Of a DNA stretch of 64,000 nt, positions 33,708 to 42,958 are shown piece after piece; the first letter of the stretch is position 1; the number at the start of each line of letters is the position of its first letter. The stretch comes from Cernens ardua. Lineage in GTDB: Bacteria > Pseudomonadota > Gammaproteobacteria > Pseudomonadales > Halomonadaceae. The notes under the pieces were generated by a model. That model was not told the origin of the DNA, did not search any database, and was given only the letters and a program-made list of their open reading frames with translations. Both the position numbers and the translations under genes were made by a program. The DNA is taken from contig NZ_JBPCZH010000001.1 of the NCBI RefSeq assembly GCF_051251085.1, positions 124,001 through 188,000 on the forward strand, given 5' to 3'.

Positions 33708-36572
33708 ATGAGGTCAATTTTGTCCGGTAACGCTCCAGTAGTGAACCCATCTACACGCATTTTGCGTGGCAAGCGTTTTCTACGCCAGTTTTTTACGCCT
33801 GAAACCTTACTACTGGTAGCTGATCCTCATGCTCCCCAATTGGCGATTGCAGTATTGGATAATCTGGTCGAAGGGGGCTTTCCCGGTAAGCTTTATACCT
33901 ATGAAGTGCCTGACACTCACGGTTATGATCACGTGGAGGCGATTACACGTATTCAGGCTCTAAAAGGCAAGCTGGATCTCGTTATCACTTGCCTTTCGAC
34001 GCCACGTACACCTGATCTGCTTGAACAACTTGCCATTATTGGTACCAAAGCCGCCATTTTACTGCGTGATGATGACGATACCGCAGTCGACCATATTTCA
34101 TGGAGCAACGTCAGAAACCGGCTTAGCCAAATTGCGCTGCATTATGGCATGCGCATTATTGGGCCCGATTGCCTGGGCGTTGCTGTGCCGACAGTTAATC
34201 TCAATGCTACCTTTGCTGCACGTCCTGCCATGAGCGGCCATTTGGCGTATTTAGGTCAATCCGGCATGTTGGGGGCGAGTGTTAGCTCGTGGGCCTATCA
34301 GCACGGGATTGGGCTATCCTATCTTGTCTCCCTGGGGGACAGCGTCGATGTCCGGCTTTCCGACATGATGGATTTCATCAGTGAAGGCGTCTCGACACAG
34401 GCGATCATTCTGCATGTAGGACTCATTGATGATGCACGCCATTTCATGTCGGCCTTGCGCGAAGCGGCCCGAGGTCGCGTAGTGCTGGCGATCGGGGGGG
34501 AGGAGTACACGGGCAATCTTGCTGATGCTTCGCTCAAAACCCCTGGGATCGAAAAGCGGGGCGTTATTCTTGATGCTGCATTACGCCGAGGGGGCACGCT
34601 ACGAATCAATACACTGGATGAGCTTTATGACTCCCTTGAACTGATCACCCGGGTAGATGATGCCTATCGAGGCCCACGGTTGATGCTGATTGGTAATGGA
34701 TCGGCGCCTGCCATGTTGGCTGCCGATATTCTGCAAGGGAGAGGCCACCTTGCGCAGCCTAGCGAAGAAAGCAGAAAAGCGCTGATTCGAGAAGGTGTTC
34801 TAGGTAGTAACCGGCCGGCAGCACCGCTGGATCTCGGGGGCACCGCAACTCCGGAAGATTTTACGACGGCGCTTCATATTCTTGCGGAAGACGAAAATAT
34901 CGATGCCATTTTGGTCATCCACGCCCCTACCCGGATGGCGCCACCGGATAAAACGGCAGAAGTCGTTATCAATGCTGCATGGGAGCTCAATTGCCCGTTG
35001 ATTACGGCGTGGACGGGGGATGAGGATTCAACTGCGATCCAGAAACAGTTCTCCCATGCCGATATTGCGTCATTCAGTACCGCTGAGCGGGCGGTTAGGG
35101 CATTCCTTCGCCTGCAACACTATCGTGAGGCACAGGAGTTGCTTTGGCAGGTGCCTCAGTTGTCGGGCCACTTGACCTCCAGCGATCTTCGACAACGTGC
35201 ACGTGCCATCATCACCGATGCGTTGAACAAGGGATACGGGGTGTTGTCCCATCGCAAAAGTGGTCAGATTCTGACGGCCTACGGTATTCCTGTATTTCAA
35301 ACCGAATATGCGCGTAATTCACAGGAAGGTCACGATGTCGCTCAGCGTGCCTTTGGCGCATTGGCCGTGAAGGTGGTTCATACGGAACAATGCATTCCTT
35401 TCATGAGTCGTGATCGTTTCCATGCATCCGAGATCCCACCACGGCATTCGAGTTTGCTGAATAATGTGGCAACACCTCGTTCGATGTATGATGCCATTGA
35501 ACGGTTGCGGGAACGCGTTGGGAATACCTTTCCGGATAGTTCGATCATCAATTATGCCATTCAGCCCATGCAGCATAATATTCGTGGGTTGTCCGTCTGT
35601 GTGGGTATTACGCAGGATGAAGTGTTTGGCCCAGTAATTCTGTTTGGCCGCGCAGGCTATGGGCTGGATGTGATGCGCGACAGACAGGTTGTCCTACCGC
35701 CGCTCACCAATACATTGGCGCAGGAGACTATCGCGCAAAGTGAAGTCATCGACCTGATGAAGGATCGCTTCGGTAATGATCAAGCTGTTATAGATGCCTC
35801 AGTGGAGCGGCTTTCCAATGTATTGATTACGTTGTCGCATATCTGCGCTGAATTGCCGAATCTGAAGGGATTGGAAATCAATCCCTTGATGATCAAACGC
35901 GATGGGCTGGTAGCATTGGATTATGCCATTTCTCTGGGTGAACCCGTTAGGCAGGCCATTCGCCCTTACCCTGAAGGGCTTCGCTCGGTTGAGGTACTCG
36001 GGGAGGGTAGCTTTGATGTGATCCGCCCGGTTCGTGCTGAAGATGCCCATCTTCTTGAACAGTTTTATCTGAAATTGAGCCCCACTAGCCGGAAATTCCG
36101 TTATTTTAAATTTTCCGAAGAATTGACCCAGCGTGAATGGGCACAGATGGCTGCTATTGATTATGATCGCGAAATGGCCTTTGTGATTGAGCGCCACCAA
36201 ATTACGTCACCCATTGAAGAAGATATTCTCCCGGATACTGTTGAGGATGGGCAAGGTGAAATTACCTCCGTCATTCGCCTGAAAACCGATAGTGATAACC
36301 TCAGAACCGAGTTTACGCTTATCGTCAGGGATGATTATCAGCATCAGGGGTTAGGCCGTGTGCTCATGCAGCGGGCAATTGATTATGCGAGAGAGAGCGG
36401 TATCCTCGAAATGGTGGGATATTTCCTTAATGATAATGACATTATGCGCCACCTGCTTGAAAACCTGGACTTCAGTTTTGAACCGACCGCCGATAACAAT
36501 ATCTCTGTGGCCAAGCTGAGTTTGAATGAGCCCATTGATGACTGGCAGCGGTTGCGTTTAACCAACAGGTAA
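33708..36572 (+). CDS. Protein lysine acetyltransferase, PatZ/Pka type
   Basis: Large multidomain enzyme (954 residues, a little longer than E. coli PatZ at 886). The N-terminal two-thirds is an ADP-forming acyl-CoA synthetase-like module: a CoA-binding Rossmann domain (residues about 15-130), succinyl-CoA ligase-like domains (about 140-450) and an ATP-grasp part (about 500-710, with PVILFGRAGYGLDVM and KGLEINPLMIK). The last 170 residues form a GNAT acetyltransferase domain with the acetyl-CoA motif QHQGLGRVLM. Such proteins acetylate lysines, for example acetyl-CoA synthetase, and regulate acetate metabolism. The start at ATG 33708 lies close behind AAAGAAG; TTG 33720 is an alternative. Confidence 0.9.
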   Translation: MRSILSGNAPVVNPSTRILRGKRFLRQFFTPETLLLVADPHAPQLAIAVLDNLVEGGFPGKLYTYEVPDTHGYDHVEAITRIQALKGKLDLVITCLSTPRTPDLLEQLAIIGTKAAILLRDDDDTAVDHISWSNVRNRLSQIALHYGMRIIGPDCLGVAVPTVNLNATFAARPAMSGHLAYLGQSGMLGASVSSWAYQHGIGLSYLVSLGDSVDVRLSDMMDFISEGVSTQAIILHVGLIDDARHFMSALREAARGRVVLAIGGEEYTGNLADASLKTPGIEKRGVILDAALRRGGTLRINTLDELYDSLELITRVDDAYRGPRLMLIGNGSAPAMLAADILQGRGHLAQPSEESRKALIREGVLGSNRPAAPLDLGGTATPEDFTTALHILAEDENIDAILVIHAPTRMAPPDKTAEVVINAAWELNCPLITAWTGDEDSTAIQKQFSHADIASFSTAERAVRAFLRLQHYREAQELLWQVPQLSGHLTSSDLRQRARAIITDALNKGYGVLSHRKSGQILTAYGIPVFQTEYARNSQEGHDVAQRAFGALAVKVVHTEQCIPFMSRDRFHASEIPPRHSSLLNNVATPRSMYDAIERLRERVGNTFPDSSIINYAIQPMQHNIRGLSVCVGITQDEVFGPVILFGRAGYGLDVMRDRQVVLPPLTNTLAQETIAQSEVIDLMKDRFGNDQAVIDASVERLSNVLITLSHICAELPNLKGLEINPLMIKRDGLVALDYAISLGEPVRQAIRPYPEGLRSVEVLGEGSFDVIRPVRAEDAHLLEQFYLKLSPTSRKFRYFKFSEELTQREWAQMAAIDYDREMAFVIERHQITSPIEEDILPDTVEDGQGEITSVIRLKTDSDNLRTEFTLIVRDDYQHQGLGRVLMQRAIDYARESGILEMVGYFLNDNDIMRHLLENLDFSFEPTADNNISVAKLSLNEPIDDWQRLRLTNR

Positions 36573-36701
36573 CTCTTGTATCCAGAAGGTTGCATCAAGA
36601 AGCTGGTCTTCTTTGGGCATAAGGCCTTTGCAAGGAAAGAAATGTAAAAGACTTTTCCTATCATGTTCTTACGTATCCATTAATCAGGGAAGAGAATCAA
36701 C

Positions 36702-37379
36702 ATGACGCGTACAGTCGAGCTTGTCTCCAAGGATGCTACAAAAATCAGTGCTTATGTGGCTCAGCCCGCGACGGCTCCCAAGGGGGGCGTAGTCGTCCTG
36801 CAGGAAATATTTGGCGTAAACAGCCATATTCGATCCGTTGCTGATCGTTTTGCTGAGGCAGGGTATCTGGCAATAGCCCCCGCGTTGTTCGATCGTATTA
36901 GAACTGGCATTGAGCTGGGCTATGACGGTGAAGATCTTTCCAGTGCTCTGGCGTTAATGGGACAATTGGATATTGATGAATCCCTGGAGGATACCCAGGC
37001 CGCGGTCGATTTTTTGCAGGACCAGGGCATTTCCAATATCTCGGTGGTAGGGTTCTGTTTCGGGGGGAGTCTCGCGTGGTTGGCTGCATCCCGTCTGAAT
37101 CATCTGGTTGCTAGTGTCGGGTATTACGGTGGCAAGATTCCTGATGATGTCAACGAAGAGCCCAAAGTACCGGTTCTACTTCATTTTGGTGAGCTTGATG
37201 ATCATATTCCGCTTGAAGGCATCGATAAAGTAAAAGCGGCCCATCCGGAAGTTGATATCCATGTTTACCCCGGAGCCGGGCACGGATTCAACTGCGATCT
37301 GCGCGCAAGCTACGAACCCGACTCGGCTGCAGCAGCCTGGCAACGTACCTTGGCATTTTTGGATAAGGCCCACTCATAA
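36702..37379 (+). CDS. Dienelactone hydrolase family protein
   Basis: Alpha/beta-hydrolase of the dienelactone hydrolase family, 225 residues. The nucleophile elbow is GFCFGGS, with the Cys typical of the group; the acid is in FGELDDHIP and the histidine in GAGHGFNCD. QEIFGVNSHI near the N terminus is the family's second conserved block. Members open cyclic esters such as dienelactone in aromatic degradation, but many act on unknown substrates, and no degradation genes surround it. ATG 36702 has GAAGAG upstream. Convergent with pdxH, 54 bp apart. Confidence 0.92.
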   Translation: MTRTVELVSKDATKISAYVAQPATAPKGGVVVLQEIFGVNSHIRSVADRFAEAGYLAIAPALFDRIRTGIELGYDGEDLSSALALMGQLDIDESLEDTQAAVDFLQDQGISNISVVGFCFGGSLAWLAASRLNHLVASVGYYGGKIPDDVNEEPKVPVLLHFGELDDHIPLEGIDKVKAAHPEVDIHVYPGAGHGFNCDLRASYEPDSAAAAWQRTLAFLDKAHS

Positions 37380-37433
37380 ACCGGGCAAACAAGGTGATCT
37401 AGGCAGAACTGTTATAATACAGGGCCAGTTATA

Positions 37434-38093
37434 TCAGGGAGCCAGTCGGACCTTTTGCCATTGAACAGGATCGTTACCTGAAATATCTTTTTTGATATAA
37501 CGCAAACGATCATGCATTCGGCCCGGCTGCCCTTGCCAGAATTCAAAAAGGGTGGGCACTACCTGATATCCCCCCCAGTTCGCTGGGCGCTCGATGCCTT
37601 TATCTTCATATTGGCGGGTAACTTGCTGATAATGGTCCAATAGCCATTGGCGGCTTTCTATTGTTTGGCTTTGAGGCGAGGCGACAGCACCGAGTTGGCT
37701 TTCCCGAGGACGCGAGTGGAAGTACTGTTCTGAGATGTCCGCAGAGACTTTATGAACCTTTCCCTCAACTCGTACCTGACGAGCAAGTCCGGGCCACCAG
37801 AAAACCAGTGCCGCCCGGCTGGAAGCAGCCAGTTCCTCCCCCTTGTGGCTATGATAATTGGTGAAGAAACGTAAACCGTTTTCATCGAACCCTTTTAACA
37901 ACACGATACGTGCATGCGGTGAACCTTGAGCATCAACCGTTGCCAATGTCATCGTATTGGCATCTTCGGGGTCGTTGGCCAACGCTGCCTGAATCCATTC
38001 ATCGAATAATGGTAATGGCGTTGCGGGTGTGTCTTCTACATCCAGTATGTCACCCGAATAGTCGTGTCTTACACTCGAAATGTCTCGATTCAT
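37434..38093 (-). CDS. pdxH: Pyridoxine/pyridoxamine 5'-phosphate oxidase
   Basis: FMN-dependent oxidase that makes pyridoxal 5'-phosphate from the pyridoxine or pyridoxamine phosphate, the last step of vitamin B6 synthesis and salvage. The protein has 219 residues, as in E. coli. Blocks present: ANTMTLATVDAQGSPHARIVLLKG, FFTNYHSHKGEEL, ALVFWWPGLARQVRVEG, SRPRESQLGA and the C-terminal FWQGQPGRMHDRLRY. AAGGAA precedes the ATG at 38093 by 7 bp. Next to wrbA on the same strand. Confidence 0.97.
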   Translation of the reverse strand: MNRDISSVRHDYSGDILDVEDTPATPLPLFDEWIQAALANDPEDANTMTLATVDAQGSPHARIVLLKGFDENGLRFFTNYHSHKGEELAASSRAALVFWWPGLARQVRVEGKVHKVSADISEQYFHSRPRESQLGAVASPQSQTIESRQWLLDHYQQVTRQYEDKGIERPANWGGYQVVPTLFEFWQGQPGRMHDRLRYIKKDISGNDPVQWQKVRLAP

Positions 38094-38131
38094 TGCAGCG
38101 CTTCCTTCTGATAAACAAAGTGTCTATGAAT

Positions 38132-38737
38132 TCAAGCCTGTAGGGGCGTAAGGGCCAACGCGAGTTGCCCAAGGCGTTCCCCCTGTTGCCGGGCAATTAC
38201 AAGCTCCTGAGAGGTCATGCTTTTGCTCCCATCCGTGCCTGCATGGTGGCTTGCCCCATAGGGTGTTCCCCCTGCCTGCGTTTGGCCCAGCTCGGTGACA
38301 CTATAGGGTATCCCTGCGTATACCATCCCGTGATGCAGCAATGGCAACATCATGCTGAGCAAGGTAGATTCCTGCCCGCCATGCAAACTTGCGGTTGACG
38401 TGAATGCGGTGGCGGGTTTATTGATCAATGCGCCAGATATCCACAGCTCTAGCGTTTGATCAATGAAATATTTGAGAGGAGCAGCCATATTGCCGAAGCG
38501 AGTGGGGCTGCCGATGGCTAGCCCACTGGCATTGCGAACATCATCCAGTGTGGCGTAAGGGGCGCCTTCATCAGGAATATCGTCCGCTACTTTTTCACAT
38601 TCGGCTGAAACAGGTGGCACAGTTCGCAGTCTGGCGGAAATGCCTCGATTTTTTTCGATACCTTCAGCAATTGCCTCGGCGAGTTGCTGTGTGCCACCGT
38701 GGCGCGAGTAAAAAAGTACCAGTACGTAGGGTTCCAT
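38132..38737 (-). CDS. wrbA: NAD(P)H:quinone oxidoreductase WrbA
   Basis: Flavodoxin-like FMN enzyme, 201 residues, that reduces quinones by two electrons. FMN-binding YSRHGGTQQLAEAIAEG and the block GSPTRFGNMAAPLKYFID are characteristic, with TSTASLHGGQESTLLSM and HHGMVYAGIPYS. ATG 38737 has CAGGAA 7-8 bp upstream; a longer frame to 38794 is not supported. It is 38 bp upstream of pdxH, so the two may be cotranscribed; both use FMN. Confidence 0.94.
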   Translation of the reverse strand: MEPYVLVLFYSRHGGTQQLAEAIAEGIEKNRGISARLRTVPPVSAECEKVADDIPDEGAPYATLDDVRNASGLAIGSPTRFGNMAAPLKYFIDQTLELWISGALINKPATAFTSTASLHGGQESTLLSMMLPLLHHGMVYAGIPYSVTELGQTQAGGTPYGASHHAGTDGSKSMTSQELVIARQQGERLGQLALALTPLQA

Positions 38738-39053
38738 GGTAGATTCCTGCAGATGATGTAGGTGAAAAGGCATGATAAAACAAACCATTGGCACTTGCAG
38801 AACAAAAAGTCATGTCGTTTAGAGCTGTGCAGATATCTGGTGACCATCCAACATTCAGATGATGAAGTTCGTGGCGCGCAGTGACCTTGTTCGATCATTG
38901 AATGATTGCATGGTTTCAATATGACTTCGTAGAATTGAGTCTGAAGGCTTTTCATCACCAGGTCAGGCATATTGTCTGCCCATTGACTCATTTTTATACT
39001 CTATAATGGTGTGTGAATATACGAGTGTTTGAGTGTAGCTAAGGAGTGGTGGA
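38738..39053. other. Intergenic between wrbA and yihY
   Basis: About 315 bp between divergent genes. A 134-codon open frame on the minus strand is mostly an antisense shadow of wrbA and has no family resemblance. TTTATACTCTATAATGG near 38993 could be a promoter for yihY (TATAAT at 39001). Confidence 0.45.
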
Positions 39054-40334
39054 ATGCTCATACGATGGTTACGACGTTTGGCCGCTTTGCCGCTGGGCGA
39101 TGATAATGAGCGCCGCCATTTATGGCCGGCATTGCGTACGCTGTATCAACGGTTTATGGGTCATGATGCCTTTAAATCAGCGGCCTCCCTTACTTACACA
39201 ACCCTCTTTGCGGTGGTTCCTCTCACAGCTGTCATCTATAGCATTCTTTCCGCTGTTCCCGAGTTTCAGGGCGTGGGGGAGCACATGCAGGCCTATATTT
39301 TCGACCAATTTGTCCCTGCAACGGGGGAAGAGGTGCGTCAACAGCTCAATAACTTTTCAACACAGGCTCGTAACCTGACCTTTGTGGGCGTTGCTTTCCT
39401 GTTCGTTACCGCGGTCATGATGATGGTGACAATAGAACAGGCGTTCAATTCAATCTGGCAAACCATGACGCGGCGCAGTGGCGTCTCCAGCTTTTTAATG
39501 TATTGGGCGGTATTAACCCTTGGGCCCTTGCTTTTGGGTGCTGCTTTTGTAGCTTCTTCCTATATCACTTCTGTTCGCCTGATCAATGATGCCGTGAACG
39601 GGGTAGGGTACGAGCATGTACTGTCGATCGTTTCCCCGATCATGAGCTTTGTAGCATTTCTTTTCATCTACATGGTCATCCCCAATGCCGAAGTCAAACT
39701 GCGGCATGCCTGGGTGGGTGCGCTGATCACCTCTATTCTGATCGAGATCGCCAAGGAAGGGTTTTCCCTATATGTCACCAACTTCCCATCCTATCAACTA
39801 ATTTATGGAGCTTTCGCCGCTGTCCCCCTGTTTCTTTTATGGGTCTATGTGAGCTGGTTGATTATTCTGCTTGGGGCTGAAATTATTGCCTGGTTGGGAG
39901 CAACCCAATCAGGTGAATGGCAGCAAAGTGAGCCCATGATACTGTCTATTGTTGTATTGAGCTGGCTGTATCAGGCACAGTTGGACGGTAAGCGCGTTAG
40001 TTCGGATGAGTTGGCCGAACACGTGGGTGGTAGCTTTCATGACCTTATGCAGCCTATGCAGAAACTGGGGTGGGTGGTGGAAACAGATGAAAGCGAATGG
40101 GTATTGGCGCGCTCCCTGGAAACGCTTCCCCTATGGCAGTTATTGGACGATCTTCCGTGGAAGTTGCCCGATACTCTACCGCATGATTTGCCTGAAAACG
40201 TGGATGCCAGTTTGTTGGACGAACGTATTCGTTCGTCTATTGAAGAGCATCGTAAAGAGCTATCCATTGCAGTATCTGATCTTTTTCGGACACCTGCGCA
40301 AAAGTTGGCAGCAGGCACTGATGTCAGCAAATGA
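39054..40334 (+). CDS. YihY/BrkB-family inner-membrane protein
   Basis: Polytopic membrane protein of the YihY (formerly RNase BN-annotated) family, 426 residues. Six hydrophobic segments occupy residues about 40-285, including the typical ASLTYTTLFAVVPLTAVIYS and LIYGAFAAVPLFLLWVYVSW. A C-terminal cytoplasmic domain of about 130 residues follows, longer than in E. coli, with a winged-helix-like part (SSDELAEHVGGSFHDLMQPM). ATG 39054 has AAGGAG 9 bp upstream. Function unknown; the earlier RNase claim was withdrawn from this family. Confidence 0.9.
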   Translation: MLIRWLRRLAALPLGDDNERRHLWPALRTLYQRFMGHDAFKSAASLTYTTLFAVVPLTAVIYSILSAVPEFQGVGEHMQAYIFDQFVPATGEEVRQQLNNFSTQARNLTFVGVAFLFVTAVMMMVTIEQAFNSIWQTMTRRSGVSSFLMYWAVLTLGPLLLGAAFVASSYITSVRLINDAVNGVGYEHVLSIVSPIMSFVAFLFIYMVIPNAEVKLRHAWVGALITSILIEIAKEGFSLYVTNFPSYQLIYGAFAAVPLFLLWVYVSWLIILLGAEIIAWLGATQSGEWQQSEPMILSIVVLSWLYQAQLDGKRVSSDELAEHVGGSFHDLMQPMQKLGWVVETDESEWVLARSLETLPLWQLLDDLPWKLPDTLPHDLPENVDASLLDERIRSSIEEHRKELSIAVSDLFRTPAQKLAAGTDVSK

Positions 40335-40512
40335 CTTCGTGTTGTATATATTTTGTGTGATTGCATGTTAACCCGGACATAAGTTGTTTTTATTAACGCT
40401 TGTGGTTTGCCATTAATCCGTGTTGCATGGATCGAGGGTACCTTTTACGTCAGGATTTCAAACCTGGATAAAACGTGCGGAAAGTGGCTTACTCACGCGC
40501 CAGAGTCAAAAA

Positions 40513-40553
40513 GGTATTTCTGCATATAAAATGGGTATTCCTGCATATAAAGT
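40513..40553. repeat. 21-bp-period tandem duplication
   Basis: GGTATTTCTGCATATAAA at 40513 recurs at 40534 as GGTATTCCTGCATATAAA (one mismatch), period 21. It lies between yihY and smrA, within the likely smrA promoter region. Confidence 0.9.
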
Positions 40554-40613
40554 AAGCACTGGTTTAGCGCTACAGGTATATTGAGTCCCACTTTTTCAGG
40601 GAGGTCTTTTCGC

Positions 40614-41234
40614 ATGTTTGATGAACGCGAGCGTCGACTCTTTGAACAGGAAATGGCTGATGTGACGCCATTGCCTAAAAATTCAGCTACTGTCCATTCC
40701 ACTTCACAATCACAAGCGCGACCTGGCTCTCCAGTGCTCACCCCCCCAACTGAATCCCAATTGGCACGGCGAATATCAGCCACGGCATCCCAGGGTGAGC
40801 ATAATTTTCTGAGTGATGAATTTGTCGATCTACTGCGTCACGATGAGCCTATCAGTTTCAAGAAAGAAGGTATTCAAACAGGATTATTGCAAAAGTTGGA
40901 GCATGGCCATTATGTAGTTGAATCGCAATTGAATCTTTTGGGTGCCTCTATTCATCAATGTCGGCAGGAAGTTTTCAATTTCATTCGGGAGGCTCAGCAT
41001 CATCAATTGCGGTCCCTGATGATTATTCATGGTAGAGGCCGCAAGGATGACTCAAAGGCCAATATTTTACGCAGTTATATCGTCAAGTGGCTTAATCAGT
41101 TTGATGAAGTGCAGGCATACTGCTCGGCGCAAGCCCGATTCGGGGGATTGGGCGCTACCTGTATTGTATTGAAAAAATCGGAAAAGGCGCGTCAGAAAAA
41201 CCGTGAGAGGCACCTCAATAGGCGCGGGGGTTAA
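40614..41234 (+). CDS. Smr-domain protein (SmrA-like), degenerate motif
   Basis: Protein of about 206 residues with a disordered charged N-terminal part and a C-terminal Smr domain of the type linked to nicking DNA endonucleases and RNA cleavage. The second family motif HGxG appears as IIHGRGRKDD. The first, usually LDLH(G), reads LNLL here (residues about 105-108), with both the Asp and the His replaced, so catalysis may be altered. The ending GGLGATCIVLKKSE is typical. ATG 40614 is preceded by GGGAGG. E. coli YdaL (SmrA) is the nearest named relative I can offer. Confidence 0.85.
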   Translation: MFDERERRLFEQEMADVTPLPKNSATVHSTSQSQARPGSPVLTPPTESQLARRISATASQGEHNFLSDEFVDLLRHDEPISFKKEGIQTGLLQKLEHGHYVVESQLNLLGASIHQCRQEVFNFIREAQHHQLRSLMIIHGRGRKDDSKANILRSYIVKWLNQFDEVQAYCSAQARFGGLGATCIVLKKSEKARQKNRERHLNRRGG

Positions 41235-41343
41235 TGTCATTCCTATAATAGCTGATGGTTAATGAGTGACGGAACTATCTTTTGATGATGTTCGCTTGTA
41301 AGCTCATACTCACATTTGGTGTTACATTTTTATTGGAGCCGTT

Positions 41344-41667
41344 ATGTCATCCGAGCATACAGAAAAACTGAAAGCCTCTGTAGAAGAACTGAAACAGCGT
41401 ATTGATGAATATGAAGCGAAAGGCGATGATCACAGTAAAAAAGCGCTGGTCGATTATGCACACCAGACGTTTACGCCAACCACGCAGACATGGCTGAACC
41501 AGCAGCATGGCGAGGGCAGTGTATCGGATGAACATCTTTCTACACTGAAATCGCATTTTCATGATATTTCAGAGCATCTGAAGGATGAAGAGGGGCAGTT
41601 CGATCTCGCCATGGCAAAACTCAACAACAATGCGGTCTTCAACTTTCTGGAGCGCCTGTTTTCCTGA
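41344..41667 (+). CDS. Hypothetical helical protein
   Basis: Acidic, hydrophilic protein of 107 residues, predicted to be almost all helix, with heptad-like spacing near the N terminus (LKASVEELKQRIDEYEAKGD). The ATG has GGAG 6-7 bp upstream and codon use resembles its neighbours, so it is likely real. I do not recognise the family. It lies after the Smr gene on the same strand with about 110 bp between. Confidence 0.7.
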   Translation: MSSEHTEKLKASVEELKQRIDEYEAKGDDHSKKALVDYAHQTFTPTTQTWLNQQHGEGSVSDEHLSTLKSHFHDISEHLKDEEGQFDLAMAKLNNNAVFNFLERLFS

Positions 41668-41728
41668 AAGGCATCTCAGCTGCCGGATGTTACCTTCCCA
41701 GGGGCTCATGAGCCAATTCAGCTGAGTA

Positions 41729-42700
41729 TCAGACATCTGCCAATTGTTCAGGTGTAACGAACTCATAACGTAATAGTGGAGAACGGCCCGCATGCATGGC
41801 CGTTTTCTGCGAGGCGATATTCAAGGCATCAATAGTTCCCACGATCAATGCATCCGATTGTTTGTGTGCAAGGGCCTTAGCGATTTCAATTTGTGCCTTT
41901 GCCGCCAAGCCATGACCTCGTACTTCAGGCATGATGCTCTCTTCCGTCATCACATAGCCTGTTAGAAAAGCCACTGTGTTGTATTCAAGATAGATAAGTC
42001 CTACAGGATGCGCTTTTGCATTTTGAGCACTATCGATCCCGGTGCTTTCAATCAAGTAAACGTTCCCTGCCGCTATGCCTTCCCTGATCTCCTCCCGTGT
42101 ACAGGGCGTGACACGTTCTTTCAGTACTGGATAGCGTGCATGGGTTTCAGAGAAACTCTTTGTGATGATCTTCATGCAGGTATCGTGATTTGCAACTGTG
42201 GCCGGATAAACGTTTATTTCTTGAGTATTCTTTGTACTCGTGGGCTCACAGTGTTGCGCATTTCGAGCCATGTCTTCCGCACTCGCAACATAAATATATT
42301 GATCGATGTGACCCAATATCGGCTCATTAATACGCCTTAATACTTGCAACGTTTCTGTGTCGAGCGCACCCCACTGGGCGATGATGTCATGCGCCGCAGT
42401 TTGCGTTAAGGGCCCTGTCGAAGCGATTACTTCAATAAAAGGCTTATGAATATTTCCGCCAAAGAAACGCGGGCCTGCCAGATAGTATTCTCCCTGAGAC
42501 TGAATAATGTGTTGAAGAAAAAAGGGGAGGGGAAGATTCAGTTCCTTCCAGGGAAAATAGCATGCGAAATCAAGATCCGTACAATAATCGAGGTGTTTTT
42601 CCAGATAGGCGTCAATATTGGATTGGAGTGTTTTAGATGTGATGGGCAGATGGGAAGCAAACGTTTTTATTGTATATGTCAGCATGCGTTTTTTATGCAT
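41729..42700 (-). CDS. GNAT-family acetyltransferase
   Basis: Protein of 323 residues with a GNAT domain in its C-terminal half. The acetyl-CoA binding motif is seen as MPEVRGHGLAAKAQIEIA (the R-G-x-G-x-A pattern), after the strand VAFLTGYVMTEESI. The N-terminal 150 residues are not a GNAT fold and are of unknown type (blocks FACYFPWKELNLPLPFFL and YYLAGPRFFGGNIHKP). The substrate is unknown. ATG 42700 has AGGA 8 bp upstream. It stands alone between a small gene and a permease on the minus strand. Confidence 0.85.
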   Translation of the reverse strand: MHKKRMLTYTIKTFASHLPITSKTLQSNIDAYLEKHLDYCTDLDFACYFPWKELNLPLPFFLQHIIQSQGEYYLAGPRFFGGNIHKPFIEVIASTGPLTQTAAHDIIAQWGALDTETLQVLRRINEPILGHIDQYIYVASAEDMARNAQHCEPTSTKNTQEINVYPATVANHDTCMKIITKSFSETHARYPVLKERVTPCTREEIREGIAAGNVYLIESTGIDSAQNAKAHPVGLIYLEYNTVAFLTGYVMTEESIMPEVRGHGLAAKAQIEIAKALAHKQSDALIVGTIDALNIASQKTAMHAGRSPLLRYEFVTPEQLADV

Positions 42701-42958
42701 TCAGTGTCCTGATATTGATTGATAAGGAATGTACGAGCTTCCAGTATTCGGTGGCTAGCTTGCAACGTCCATAAAGTTCGGATGGGCCATGGCAAGTGAA
42801 TTCACACGGGAAAATCAGAGCTTAATATTGAAATTGTAGTATCAAAGGCTTGTTGTGTAGATGTTGACGTTTTCCATAGAGGGAATTTTACGAGCTTGTT
42901 AGCATAAGAGTGAGGTACCAATAAGCGGTATTAGCCCCCACTCTCTCATCCTTGCCGC

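Noticed and set aside
38587..38991. 134-codon open frame on the minus strand upstream of and overlapping wrbA
   Set aside because: It mostly overlaps wrbA, which has clear FMN-binding motifs, and has no family resemblance, ribosome binding site or plausible composition.
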